Positions 18,484-26,351 of a DNA stretch of 64,000 bases are shown piece by piece. The DNA comes from Nocardia blacklockiae (GTDB taxonomy: Bacteria > Actinomycetota > Actinomycetes > Mycobacteriales > Mycobacteriaceae). Position 1 is the first letter of the stretch; the number at the start of each line of letters is the position of its first letter. The notes beneath the pieces are model-generated. The model saw only the letters and a program-made list of their open reading frames with translations. It did no database searches and had not been told where the DNA came from. Location: NCBI RefSeq assembly GCF_015477355.1, contig NZ_JADLRJ010000004.1, positions 434,001-498,000 on the forward strand, given 5' to 3'. Both the position numbers and the translations under genes were made by a program.

Positions 18484-18547
18484 CGCATCTCCCCCTGGTC
18501 CGGAGTCACGGTCGCTGCTACGCACTGCACGTCGATCGACACTATGG

Positions 18548-18561
18548 TAGAACGCGTTCTA
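18548..18561. promoter_or_regulatory. KstR-type operator upstream of ferredoxin reductase
   Basis: TAGAACGCGTTCTA is a perfect 14-bp palindrome matching TNNAACNNGTTNNA. It lies 64 bp upstream of the reductase start on the minus strand and 141 bp upstream of the SPW-repeat gene on the plus strand. Control of the reductase is the simpler reading; an effect on both is possible. Confidence 0.75.
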
Positions 18562-18615
18562 ATTCCATCAGGGTGACGACCGCCACACGCGGAGCCGGGC
18601 GAAATCTTGTCCGAT

Positions 18616-18652
18616 CCGGTATTGATCGGGCGGTCAATCAGGTCTATACCGG
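18616..18652. promoter_or_regulatory. Nested inverted repeat upstream of SPW-TetR operon
   Basis: Arms CCGGTAT (18616-18622) and ATACCGG (18646-18652) enclose a second pair TTGA (18622-18625) and TCAA (18634-18637). It ends 36 bp before the SPW start. It suits an operator for the TetR gene encoded second in the operon, but could be a leader hairpin. Confidence 0.4.
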
Positions 18653-18688
18653 GAGGTGAACATATCCCCAGTCCTCGAGGAGGCAACC

Positions 18689-19036
18689 ATGTTCAGCGAG
18701 AGTCGCGCGCAGGACTTCGTAGCCGTCGTGCTCGGCGTCTTCACCGCGCTGTCACCCATCTGGGTGGACACCAGCACCCGGGCGATGTGGACGCTGATCG
18801 TGCTCGGCGTGCTGATCGCCCTGACCGGTCTGGCGCAGCTGGCGCGTCCGGCGATGTCCGAGATGGACTACGCGATGGGCGTGCTCGGCGTGCTGCTGTT
18901 CCTCTCCCCCTGGGTGCTGAACTACGACGCGTTCAGCGGCGCGTCCTGGACCGCGTGGATCGTGGGCGTATTGACCGTCGTGGTCGCCGTGGCGGCGCTT
19001 CCGCAAGTGACGGCGCGGCTGCATACTGCTCACTGA
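18689..19036 (+). CDS. SPW-repeat integral membrane protein
   Basis: 115 residues with four predicted membrane segments. The diagnostic repeat occurs as 'LSPIWV' in the first half and 'LSPWVL' in the second. SPW-repeat proteins are small membrane proteins of unknown function common in actinobacteria. GAGGAGG precedes ATG 18689. The stop overlaps the ATG of the TetR gene by one base (TGATG), so the two proteins are translationally coupled and probably functionally linked. Confidence 0.85.
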   Translation: MFSESRAQDFVAVVLGVFTALSPIWVDTSTRAMWTLIVLGVLIALTGLAQLARPAMSEMDYAMGVLGVLLFLSPWVLNYDAFSGASWTAWIVGVLTVVVAVAALPQVTARLHTAH

Positions 19037-19665
19037 TGCATATGCCCAAACCCCGTCGAGCGGGGCGTCGCCGGAGCCGCGAGGTCGACGGCGACGCCCG
19101 TCAGCTCATCCTGGACGCCGCCGAGAACCTTTTCGCGGCACAGGGTTTCGACGCCACCGCCACGGCGGCGATCGCCGCGGCGGCCGGTGTCCCGAAGGGC
19201 TTGGTCTTCTACTACTTCCCCACCAAGGATTCGATCCTGTCGGCGCTGATGGCCGAGCGCGTGCCCGCCCATCCGCTCGCCGACATCGACACCGTCGTCA
19301 CCCCGGGCGATCCGGCCACCAGCCTGGTCGCCCTGGATGCCGCGCTGAACCTGCGCGACCACCACTCCTCGGTGCTGCGGGTGATCATGTGGCGCGAGGC
19401 CGACACCCACCCCGACGTCCGTAAACAGTTGCGGCGCATCCGCGATCAACTGCTCGACGTCACCGCCCGGGTCCTCCAGGCCAGCGCTCCCGGCCCGGTA
19501 CAGCCCGGCACGCTGCGCGCCTGCGCGACCGCGTGGGTGTCCGCGGTGCTGGCCATCACCACCACCGACCGCCTGCACACCCTCGACGGCCTCACCCTGC
19601 CCACCACCGACGAGATCCTGAAACTCTCCCAGGTCATCGCCGCGGGCATGACCCAATTGGGCTGA
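19036..19665 (+). CDS. TetR-family regulator coupled to SPW protein
   Basis: 209 residues. The HTH region 'ATATAAIAAAAGVPKGLVFYYFPTKDSILSAL' lies near residues 42-73 after an Arg-rich N-terminus; the C-terminal ligand domain is all helical. The start ATG 19036 overlaps the SPW stop. It probably represses its own SPW-TetR transcript through the inverted repeat at 18616-18652, which is inference. The ligand is unknown; membrane-stress or lipid signals are possible given the partner. Confidence 0.83.
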   Translation: MHMPKPRRAGRRRSREVDGDARQLILDAAENLFAAQGFDATATAAIAAAAGVPKGLVFYYFPTKDSILSALMAERVPAHPLADIDTVVTPGDPATSLVALDAALNLRDHHSSVLRVIMWREADTHPDVRKQLRRIRDQLLDVTARVLQASAPGPVQPGTLRACATAWVSAVLAITTTDRLHTLDGLTLPTTDEILKLSQVIAAGMTQLG

Positions 19666-19699
19666 GCCGCTTTCCGATGCCGCCGTGCCGCCGATGATT

Positions 19700-19712
19700 T
19701 ACGCTCAGCGTA
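19700..19712. promoter_or_regulatory. Palindrome upstream of BlaI-type gene
   Basis: TACGCT-C-AGCGTA is a perfect 13-bp palindrome followed directly by CGTAG, giving the string GCGTACGTAG. It lies about 126 bp upstream of the BlaI-type start. It shares TACGTAG with the centre of the 26-bp palindrome at 20336, which suggests that one regulator binds both. Confidence 0.4.
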
Positions 19713-19837
19713 CGTAGATCGTGCCGCGGCGAACCGTCGGCGCGTGACACGGATGCGGTCCGTCGTGCCGGCGACGCCGCATCCGGCATCGGTGCGCGAC
19801 AGCGGCGGCCGAGCCGTGACGATGAGGGAGAACGGCC

Positions 19838-20212
19838 GTGGGTGCACGGGATTTCGGTGACCTGGAGGCCGTGGTGATGGACCGGGTCTGGCGGCGCGCG
19901 TCGCCGACGACGGTCCGCGAGGTGTTCGAGGAATTGTCCGCCGAACGCGAGATCGCCTACACCACGGTGCTGTCCACCATGGACAATCTGCGTCGTAAGG
20001 GCTGGCTGGAGCGGGAACGCGCCGGGCGGGCCTACCGCTATCGCGCGGTGCTCACCCGCGAGCAGTACAGCGCGCGGCTGATGCGGGAGGCGCTGGGCGG
20101 CGGCGGCCGGGCCGATCTCGTCCTGGCGCACTTCGTCGACGACATCAGCGCCGAACAGTCCGACAGTTTGCAGGCGGCGCTGTGTGAGCGGGTGCGCCGC
20201 GACGCCGAGTGA
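19838..20212 (+). CDS. BlaI/MecI-family transcriptional repressor
   Basis: 124 residues. Winged-helix BlaI family: 'SPTTVREVFEELSAEREIAYTTVLSTMDNLRRKGWLERER' (about residues 22-61) is the HTH plus wing, followed by the dimerisation helices. The GTG start is preceded by GGGAG. Classical partners are a BlaR/MecR sensor protease and a beta-lactamase; neither is here. The next gene is a SulP-carbonic anhydrase fusion preceded by a large palindrome, so that transporter is the likely target. Induction would then need a signal other than local BlaR. Confidence 0.87.
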   Translation: MGARDFGDLEAVVMDRVWRRASPTTVREVFEELSAEREIAYTTVLSTMDNLRRKGWLERERAGRAYRYRAVLTREQYSARLMREALGGGGRADLVLAHFVDDISAEQSDSLQAALCERVRRDAE

Positions 20213-20566
20213 GGTCGGTCCGTCGGCCCGTATCGCACCAGGTACGCGCCGGTACGGTAATTGCGCCGCCACTCTTCCCACCTTTGGAAGGCGTTGCGGG
20301 TCAAAGAGATTGCACGAACCGGACCCGGCATGCTACTACTGTCTACGTACGTAGGCAGTAGGTTTCGCGTCGTGCCGGCACACGGCGCGGAAACGCCGGC
20401 CGTTCGCGGCGGCGTTGTGGTCGGTCGGGTGGGTCTGTCCCCTCATCGGACTCACCCGAACGATCCCAGGCAGCCGACCACAGGCCACCCACCCCAGACG
20501 CGGTGACAGTGGCCGCGCCGCGTGCTTCCCGATCACGCGGTCGCGGCCGCCCCGGTGAGGAGAAAC
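20213..20566. other. Leader/promoter region of the SulP-carbonic anhydrase gene
   Basis: 354 bp without a supported gene. It carries the 26-bp near-palindrome at 20336-20361 and, at its end, the GAGGAG ribosome site of the transporter. The 205 bp between palindrome and start codon could form a long untranslated leader. Confidence 0.5.
20336..20361. promoter_or_regulatory. 26-bp near-perfect palindrome, probable BlaI-type operator
   Basis: Twelve of the 13 base pairs match, with the core CTACGTACGTAG (20343-20354) flanked by CTACTG and CAGTAG. It stands between the BlaI-type gene and the transporter gene. Its size and symmetry are typical of a high-affinity dimer or double-dimer site. Binding by the adjacent BlaI-type protein is inference. 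Confidence 0.6.
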
Positions 20567-22792
20567 ATGTCCACCGACACCGATACGACGTCCGGCTCGG
20601 AGACCTCGCCGCGGAACTGGTCCGATCGTCTGTCTTCTGTTACGCGCCATGATCTGCCCGCGTCGATTGTGGTGTTTCTGGTCGCTTTGCCGTTGTCGCT
20701 GGGTATCGCGATCGCGTCGGATGCTCCTATCGCCGCGGGTTTGATCGCGGCCGCGGTCGGCGGGATCGTGGTGGGGGTGCTGGGCGGTGCGCCGTTGCAG
20801 GTGTCGGGTCCGGCGGCGGGATTGACGGTGGTGGTCGCGGAGACCATTCATCAGTTCGGGTGGAAGACAACGTGTTTCATCACGGTGGCGGCGGGGCTGT
20901 TGCAGGTGGTGTTCGGGTTGTCGCGGATCGCGCGGGCGGCGTTGGCGATCGCGCCGGTGGTGGTGCACGCGATGCTGGCCGGGATCGGGGTGACGATCGC
21001 GTTGCAGCAGGTGCATGTGCTGCTGGGCGGCTCCTCACGCAGTTCGGCCTGGGAGAATCTGACGGAGTTGCCGGGTCAGTTGCTGCACTTGCACGGTGCC
21101 GATGTGGTGATCGGGTTGATCGTGATCGGGATCATCGTGGCGTGGCGGTGGATGCCGGCGCGGGTGAAGATCATCCCGGGCCCGTTGGTGGCGGTGCTGG
21201 TGGGGACGGTGTTGTCGCTGGTGCTGCCCGGGGATCCGGTGCGGATCGCGATCGAGGGATCGTTGTTCGACGCGATCGGCCTGCCCGGCCTGCCCTCGGG
21301 GGACTGGGGTGCGGTCGTGTTGGCGGTGCTGACGATCGCGTTGATCGCGAGTGTGGAATCGCTGCTGTCGGCGGTGGCGGTGGACAAGCTGCACACCGGG
21401 CCCCGCACCCATTTCGATCGGGAGTTGATGGCCCAGGGCGCGGCGAACGTGACCTCGGGGCTGCTGGGCGGGTTGCCGGTCACCGGGGTGATCGTGCGCA
21501 GTTCCACCAACGTCGCGGCGGGCGCGAAGTCCAAAGCGTCGGCGCTGCTGCACGGAGTGTGGATTCTGGTGTTCTCCATCGCGCTGGTCTCGGTGGTCCA
21601 GCAGATCCCGAAAGCCGCGCTGGCCGGGTTGCTGATCGTGGTCGGTGTGCAACTGGTGAAACTGGCCCACATCCGCCTCGCCCGGCGCACCGGGGATCTG
21701 GCGGTGTACGCGGTCACCATGGCCGCGGTCGTGTTCCTCAACCTCCTCGAAGGTGTGCTGATCGGGTTGGCGCTGGCGTTCGTGCTGCTGCTGTGGCGGG
21801 TGGTACGGGTCTCGGTGCACGCCGCACCCGTGACCGGCACGGAGCGGTGGATCGTCAGTATCGACGGCACCTGCACCTTCCTGGCGCTGCCGAAGCTGAC
21901 CAAGGAACTGGCCAAGGTCCCCACCGGCACCGACGTACTCGTCGAACTCACCGTCGACTTCCTCGACCACGCCGCCTACGAAGCCATCCACGACTGGGCC
22001 CGCCAACACGAGAACACCAGCGGCACCGTCGAATTCGCCGAGATCGGCACCGCCCGCATGGAGCACGTGCTCACCGGCCCGCCGCGCCGCGGCCGCGCGC
22101 GGGGCATGCTCGACGGTGCCCTCGGCCCGTGGCGCGAGCGCAACGGCAACGCCGTGAACGCCGGGATCGCCGCCTACCACCGCGGCCACGCGCACGTGGT
22201 GCGGCCGCATCTGGACGAGCTGCGGGACAAGCAGGATCCGCACTCGCTGTTCCTCACCTGCGCCGATTCGCGGATCGTGCCGAACGTGATCACCAACAGC
22301 GGGCCCGGTGACCTGTTCACCGTCCGCAACGTCGGCAACCTCATCCCCGCCGACGGGTCCGACGCCTCGCTGGAGGCGGCCATCTCCTTCGCCGTCGAAC
22401 ACCTGCACGTGCGCAATATCGTCGTCTGCGGGCACTCGTCGTGCGGTGCCATGCGCGCCGTGCTCGAGGGCGGATCCGCCGGCCCCGGCCTCGACGACTG
22501 GCTCGCGCACGCGCGTCCCAGTCTGGCCCGGTTCCGCGCCGCGCCGCCGGTCGCCGCCGCGGCGGCCGCCGCCGGCTACGACGAGGTCGCCCAGCTGAGC
22601 ATGGTCAACGTCGCCGTCCAATTGCAGACGCTGCAGGCGCACCCGATCGTGAGCCGCGCCATCGAGGAGCACGGCCTCACGGTGTCGGGGCTGTTCTTCG
22701 ACATCGGCACCGCGCGGGTCGTCGAGATCACCGCCGACAGCGTCAACGAGATCAGCGACACCGACATCGCAACCGATCACACGACCAGCTGA
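20567..22792 (+). CDS. SulP-family bicarbonate/anion transporter fused to beta-carbonic anhydrase
   Basis: 741 residues. The SulP membrane domain (about ten or more segments, residues 30-420) is followed by a STAS-like segment and a C-terminal beta-carbonic anhydrase. The zinc ligands of the latter are visible: 'CADSR' (Cys near 565) and 'GHSSCGA' (His near 623, Cys near 626). The same fusion is known in M. tuberculosis Rv3273. The likely role is to import bicarbonate or sulfate and equilibrate CO2/HCO3- at the inner face. The membrane part (about 20640-21830) uses TTG and GTG codons much more than the anhydrase part. GAGGAG precedes ATG 20567. Confidence 0.9.
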   Translation: MSTDTDTTSGSETSPRNWSDRLSSVTRHDLPASIVVFLVALPLSLGIAIASDAPIAAGLIAAAVGGIVVGVLGGAPLQVSGPAAGLTVVVAETIHQFGWKTTCFITVAAGLLQVVFGLSRIARAALAIAPVVVHAMLAGIGVTIALQQVHVLLGGSSRSSAWENLTELPGQLLHLHGADVVIGLIVIGIIVAWRWMPARVKIIPGPLVAVLVGTVLSLVLPGDPVRIAIEGSLFDAIGLPGLPSGDWGAVVLAVLTIALIASVESLLSAVAVDKLHTGPRTHFDRELMAQGAANVTSGLLGGLPVTGVIVRSSTNVAAGAKSKASALLHGVWILVFSIALVSVVQQIPKAALAGLLIVVGVQLVKLAHIRLARRTGDLAVYAVTMAAVVFLNLLEGVLIGLALAFVLLLWRVVRVSVHAAPVTGTERWIVSIDGTCTFLALPKLTKELAKVPTGTDVLVELTVDFLDHAAYEAIHDWARQHENTSGTVEFAEIGTARMEHVLTGPPRRGRARGMLDGALGPWRERNGNAVNAGIAAYHRGHAHVVRPHLDELRDKQDPHSLFLTCADSRIVPNVITNSGPGDLFTVRNVGNLIPADGSDASLEAAISFAVEHLHVRNIVVCGHSSCGAMRAVLEGGSAGPGLDDWLAHARPSLARFRAAPPVAAAAAAAGYDEVAQLSMVNVAVQLQTLQAHPIVSRAIEEHGLTVSGLFFDIGTARVVEITADSVNEISDTDIATDHTTS

Positions 22793-22903
22793 AACGTTCG
22801 AAATACCCGGCCGCACCGTCGGCGTGTTTGCGGTCCCTCCGCCCCGATCCGCACTTGAATACCACCTGCCCGGTCTTCCTGATCTGCGATTTTCGTGGAG
22901 GTC

Positions 22904-24145
22904 ATGGATTTGACTCGTCAGACGATCGTGTCCCTCGCCGCACGCCGCGGACCCCGACGACTCCTGAGCGCGCTGCTCGGCACGGCGCTCGGGCTGGCCC
23001 TCGCCACACCGGTGCTCGCCCAGCCGGTCTACCCGCGGCCCGACCCCGATCCGTTCTTCGCCGCCCCCGCCGACCTCGCTGATCACCCGCCCGGCGCGGT
23101 GCTCGCGACCCGGCCGATGCCGCCGCTGCCGATGTTCCCGGGCACGACGGTCACGCTGGTCAAGTTCCGCTCTACCGATTCGCAAGGCCGTCCGATCCCG
23201 GCCACCACCACCGTGCTCACCCCCGCCAACCACCATCCCGGCGATCCGGTGCTGTCGTATCAGCACATCATCAACGGGCTCGGGTCGGAGTGCGCGGTCT
23301 CGCACGTGCTGTACACCGCCGACCCGAATCTGCAAGTGCGCGAGGCGCCGGCGTTGAACGTGCTGCTCGCGCGCGGCTGGAGCGTGGCACTGCCGGACCA
23401 CCTCGGTCCGCGGTTCGCCTACGGCGCGGCGCGGCTGGGCGGGCAGATCACGCTGGACGGCATCCGGGCGATCAAGCAGGTGCCGGAGCTGGGCGCCGAA
23501 GGCAGCCGGGTCGCCATGGCCGGCTACTCCGGCGGCGGGATGGCGACGGCCTGGGCCGCGGCGCTGCAACCGCGGTACGCCCCCGAGCTGGACATCGCGG
23601 GCGCGGCCACCGGCGGCGTGCCGATGAATCTGATGACCATGGTGCAGGCGCTGGGCACCAACTCCCATCCGGCCTTCGGGTTGGCGATGGCCGCGGCGAT
23701 CGGGCTGGAGCGCGAGTATCCGGAGCGGCTACCGATCAGTGAATACATGAACGCCCGCGGGCTCGCCGCCCGCGACGCGATGGCCGACGGGTGCACCAAC
23801 GAGATCCTCGCCGCCGGCGCCGGGCGCAACGCCCTCGAATTCGCCCGCAGCACCGATCTGATCGAAAGTCCCGAGGCGCGCGCCGTGGTCGAGGAGAACA
23901 GCCTGGAACTGTTCGACGGAGTGCCGGAAATACCTGTGTTCGAATGGCATTCGCCGACCGACCCGCTGATCCCGATCGACGCGATCGTCAATACCAACCG
24001 GCGCTACTGCGCGGCCGGGGTGCGGTTGCTGGCCGAGATCAACCCGTCGCCGGAGCACCTGTCGGCGGCCGTCCTGGGCTTGCCCTCGATGGTGAACTGG
24101 CTGGATGCCCGTCTGCGCGGCGAGCCCGCGCCGTCCAACTGCTGA
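22904..24145 (+). CDS. Secreted lipase (LIP family, triacylglycerol lipase)
   Basis: 413 residues. The N-terminal signal peptide is basic then hydrophobic ('LLSALLGTALGLALATPVLAQP', cleavage near AQ-P). The alpha/beta-hydrolase nucleophile elbow is 'GYSGGGMA', with 'EWHSPTDPLIP' around the probable Asp and 'PSPEHLSAA' around the probable His. Secretory lipases of this family act on triglycerides and are common in Nocardia and Rhodococcus. GGAGG lies only 2 bases before ATG 22904 but 8 before TTG 22910, so TTG may be the true start. It precedes the low-complexity protein at 24195, but a transcript link is not shown. Confidence 0.87.
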   Translation: MDLTRQTIVSLAARRGPRRLLSALLGTALGLALATPVLAQPVYPRPDPDPFFAAPADLADHPPGAVLATRPMPPLPMFPGTTVTLVKFRSTDSQGRPIPATTTVLTPANHHPGDPVLSYQHIINGLGSECAVSHVLYTADPNLQVREAPALNVLLARGWSVALPDHLGPRFAYGAARLGGQITLDGIRAIKQVPELGAEGSRVAMAGYSGGGMATAWAAALQPRYAPELDIAGAATGGVPMNLMTMVQALGTNSHPAFGLAMAAAIGLEREYPERLPISEYMNARGLAARDAMADGCTNEILAAGAGRNALEFARSTDLIESPEARAVVEENSLELFDGVPEIPVFEWHSPTDPLIPIDAIVNTNRRYCAAGVRLLAEINPSPEHLSAAVLGLPSMVNWLDARLRGEPAPSNC

Positions 24146-24194
24146 GCCGGAGCCCGGCGGGCACGCCCTGAACTCGTCATGGTGCGGGGATAGC

Positions 24195-25847
24195 ATGGCG
24201 GCTATGACGGATGCCGATTTCGCCAGCTTCGGGGAACCCAATCGCAGACGGCCGGAGGGATCTCGCCTCACCACGCCGGTCAACGATTCGACCCCGGCGC
24301 CGGTGAACGGCCTCACCGGCATCGACAACGGCCACAGCCCGTTCGGGCCGGAGATGCAGTGGAACCCGCCGGATTTCGCCACGCAGTGGGCCAATGCCGC
24401 GACCCGGCCGGCTGCCCCGCCCGAACCGGCGGGGCAGCCGGAGTCGCTGATGTCGGCGCCCGACGCGGTGACCATCCGGCCCGAATCCACCACGCAACCC
24501 ACCGATCCGGGCCTACGCCGGTCGGACGCGCCGGAGCCGCCGAACGGCCGGCTCTCCGGCGCCGATTCCGTTGCCTCCTGGGCCGACTCGCTGGGCCCGC
24601 GCGATACCGCGAACCACCACACCGGCCCGATCACCCGCGCCGAGCACATCACGCCCCGCACGGAGTCGAGCATCCCGCGCACGGAAGCCCGCTCCTACGC
24701 GCCCCGAACCGACTTCGCCACAACACAACCGAGCTCTTTCTCCGCACCGGCAGAACCGTCCGCCGCCCAACCCGCCTCTTTCTCCACCGGCGATTCCGCA
24801 CCGCGAACAGGCCCCTTCTCCTCGCCTGGAGAACCCGCCGCACCACAGTCGGGGCCCTTCTCCACATCGGGCGAAACCGCGGCAGCGCAGTCAGGGTCTT
24901 TCTCCACAACGGCCGAAACCGCCGCACGGCAGTCAGGGACCTTCTCCACAACAGCCGAAGCCGCAGCACGGCAGTCAGGGACCTTCTCCACAACGGCCGA
25001 AGCCGCAGCAGCGCAATCGGGGTCTTTCTCCGCGTCGGGCGAAACACCGCAGTCGGGGCAGTTCACCGCAGGCGAATCCGGCACGGCGCGCACCGGCTCG
25101 TTCTCCCTGTCGGGTGGATCTGCCGCGCCGCGCCCGGAAACCTTCACAGGGGCAAGGGATTCCGACGCAACCCGTACGGGATCGTCCTCGGCGCCAGAAG
25201 AATCCAGTACATCGCGGACGAATTCACACTCCTCGCCGAACGATTCCGGCTCCCTCCGTGCCGCCGCCCTGTCCTCCACGAACAACGCCGCGCTCCCGCG
25301 CAGGAACTCGCACTCGGCTCCGAGCGAATCCACCGCGCACCACAATGGTTCTGCCGCAGGGGGATTCCCCGCAAACGAATCCACGGCGCTGCGGCGAGGA
25401 GCACTGTCCTCCCCGGGCGAGTCCCCCACCGCGCGGGAAAACACTTCCGCCACAGGCGAATCGTCTACCACTCGGTCGGAATCGCCTACGCCTCAGGGCG
25501 AATCGACCACACCCCGACGCAATTCCTTCCCCTCCCGCACGGAGACCCCGTCCACACCCCCGACCCGCCGCAACGCCCACCGCCACACCAACGCCCCGGA
25601 CGACTCCCCCACCGCCGTGGACGTCCATTTGGTGATGCGCCTCCTGATGACCAGCCACAACCTGGAATCCATCGCCAAGAAGGCCGAGGCCGGCGACATC
25701 TCCCTCACCGAATTCATCGCCGCCGCCCACCGCACCCGCACCGTAGCCGTAGACCTCGTCTCCGCCTGGTTCGGCGGCGCCGACCAAATGCGCCAATTCG
25801 CCGAGGCCCTATTAGCCGCCACCGATCCCGTCAGCGAATCTCGATAA
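24195..25847 (+). CDS. Low-complexity Ser/Thr/Ala repeat protein with conserved-looking C-terminal helical domain
   Basis: 550 residues. Residues 1-215 are Pro/Thr/Ser rich. Residues about 217-290 hold 14-residue repeats of the type 'QSGTFSTTAEAAAR', and residues 290-465 are Ser/Arg/Thr rich. The last 80 residues fold-like segment ('VDVHLVMRLLMTSHNLESIAKKAEAGDISLTEFIAAAHRT') is helical and different in composition. No signal peptide or membrane segment is visible. It looks like a long disordered arm on a small binding domain. I do not recognise the family. GGGGA precedes ATG 24195; ATG 24204 is an alternative. The 3' end overlaps the truncated toxin on the other strand. Confidence 0.65.
   Translation: MAAMTDADFASFGEPNRRRPEGSRLTTPVNDSTPAPVNGLTGIDNGHSPFGPEMQWNPPDFATQWANAATRPAAPPEPAGQPESLMSAPDAVTIRPESTTQPTDPGLRRSDAPEPPNGRLSGADSVASWADSLGPRDTANHHTGPITRAEHITPRTESSIPRTEARSYAPRTDFATTQPSSFSAPAEPSAAQPASFSTGDSAPRTGPFSSPGEPAAPQSGPFSTSGETAAAQSGSFSTTAETAARQSGTFSTTAEAAARQSGTFSTTAEAAAAQSGSFSASGETPQSGQFTAGESGTARTGSFSLSGGSAAPRPETFTGARDSDATRTGSSSAPEESSTSRTNSHSSPNDSGSLRAAALSSTNNAALPRRNSHSAPSESTAHHNGSAAGGFPANESTALRRGALSSPGESPTARENTSATGESSTTRSESPTPQGESTTPRRNSFPSRTETPSTPPTRRNAHRHTNAPDDSPTAVDVHLVMRLLMTSHNLESIAKKAEAGDISLTEFIAAAHRTRTVAVDLVSAWFGGADQMRQFAEALLAATDPVSESR
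24846..25055 (+). repeat. 42-bp in-frame tandem repeats in the low-complexity gene
   Basis: Copies begin at 24846, 24888, 24930, 24972 and 25014 with exact 42-bp spacing, each encoding 14 residues starting QSG or QS. The third and fourth copies are almost identical at DNA level. The region can expand or contract in frame. Confidence 0.85.
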
Positions 25848-26026
25848 TCTTCTCCCCCGCCCGCAACATCTCCACCGCGGTCGGCAGAATCGGCAAGAAT
25901 GCTTCCAGCAGTACCTTTTTCGAACAATTGCCTATCCTGAGCCAGACGACGGCAGGCACCGGCCCCTCCCCGCGTGTGCGGCCGATCAGGATGAAATCCT
26001 CGTCCTTGGTGACGATCAATTCAAGA
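25831..26026 (-). pseudogene. Truncated DUF5615 PIN-like toxin (3' remnant)
   Basis: The frame reads 'ELIVTKDEDFILIGRTRG', 'AVVWLRIGNCSKKVLLEAFLP' and 'MLRAGEKIIEIR', which is the second half of a DUF5615 (VapC-like) toxin of normally about 110 residues. The first half, with the 'LLVDAQLPPAL' type catalytic strand, is missing. The remnant begins right at the stop codon of the DUF433 antitoxin gene, so a deletion removed the toxin start. About 62 residues remain and there is no ribosome site. Its end overlaps the 3' end of the repeat-protein gene. Confidence 0.7.
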
Positions 26027-26239
26027 GGCGGTCCGGAGGATCGGGTGATCCGCTTCGGCCGCGGCGAATGCCAAGCAGGCACGGATGTCCTCGCGCTCCA
26101 GGTACGGAAAGTCTTCGAGGATCGAGTCCTCGGTCTCGCCGGCTGCCAGCAGTTCGAGCACGTCTTTCACTCGGATGCGCATACCGCGAATGCACGGACG
26201 CCCGCCGAGCTGGTTCGGATCGAACGTAATTCTGGACAC
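26021..26239 (-). CDS. DUF433 (VapB-like) antitoxin
   Basis: 72 residues. 'ITFDPNQLGGRPCIRGMRIRVKDVLELLAAGETEDSILEDFP' followed by 'LEREDIRACLAFAAAEADHPIL' is a full DUF433 domain with its HTH. These proteins normally precede a DUF5615 nuclease toxin and repress the pair. Here only the toxin's second half follows, so this antitoxin has lost its local partner. The start is GTG 26239; the ribosome site is weak. Confidence 0.82.
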   Translation of the reverse strand: MSRITFDPNQLGGRPCIRGMRIRVKDVLELLAAGETEDSILEDFPYLEREDIRACLAFAAAEADHPILRTAS

Positions 26240-26305
26240 AGCATGATGATACCCACGTGCGAGCGGCACTTCAGCGAAAGCCGGCCGGGACGCCGATACA
26301 CGCGA

Positions 26306-26337
26306 AAAGGGCCGTTCCCCAAGGGGAACGGCCCTTT
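26306..26337 (-). terminator. Terminator of the str operon after tuf
   Basis: Perfect 15-bp stem AAAGGGCCGTTCCCC / GGGGAACGGCCCTTT with a 2-base AA loop, 14 bp downstream of the tuf stop. The A tract before the stem reads as a U tract on the minus strand. Confidence 0.9.
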
Positions 26338-26351
26338 CGGTAGAGCGCGTC

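Noticed and set aside
24846-25055. Regular 42-bp repeats as a possible CRISPR array
   Set aside because: There are no spacers between copies, the repeats keep one reading frame and encode 14-residue units, and no cas gene is near.
24695-25471. A 258-codon minus-strand frame opposite the repeat protein
   Set aside because: It is the repeat gene read backwards; the plus frame has a ribosome site, a C-terminal domain and better codon use.
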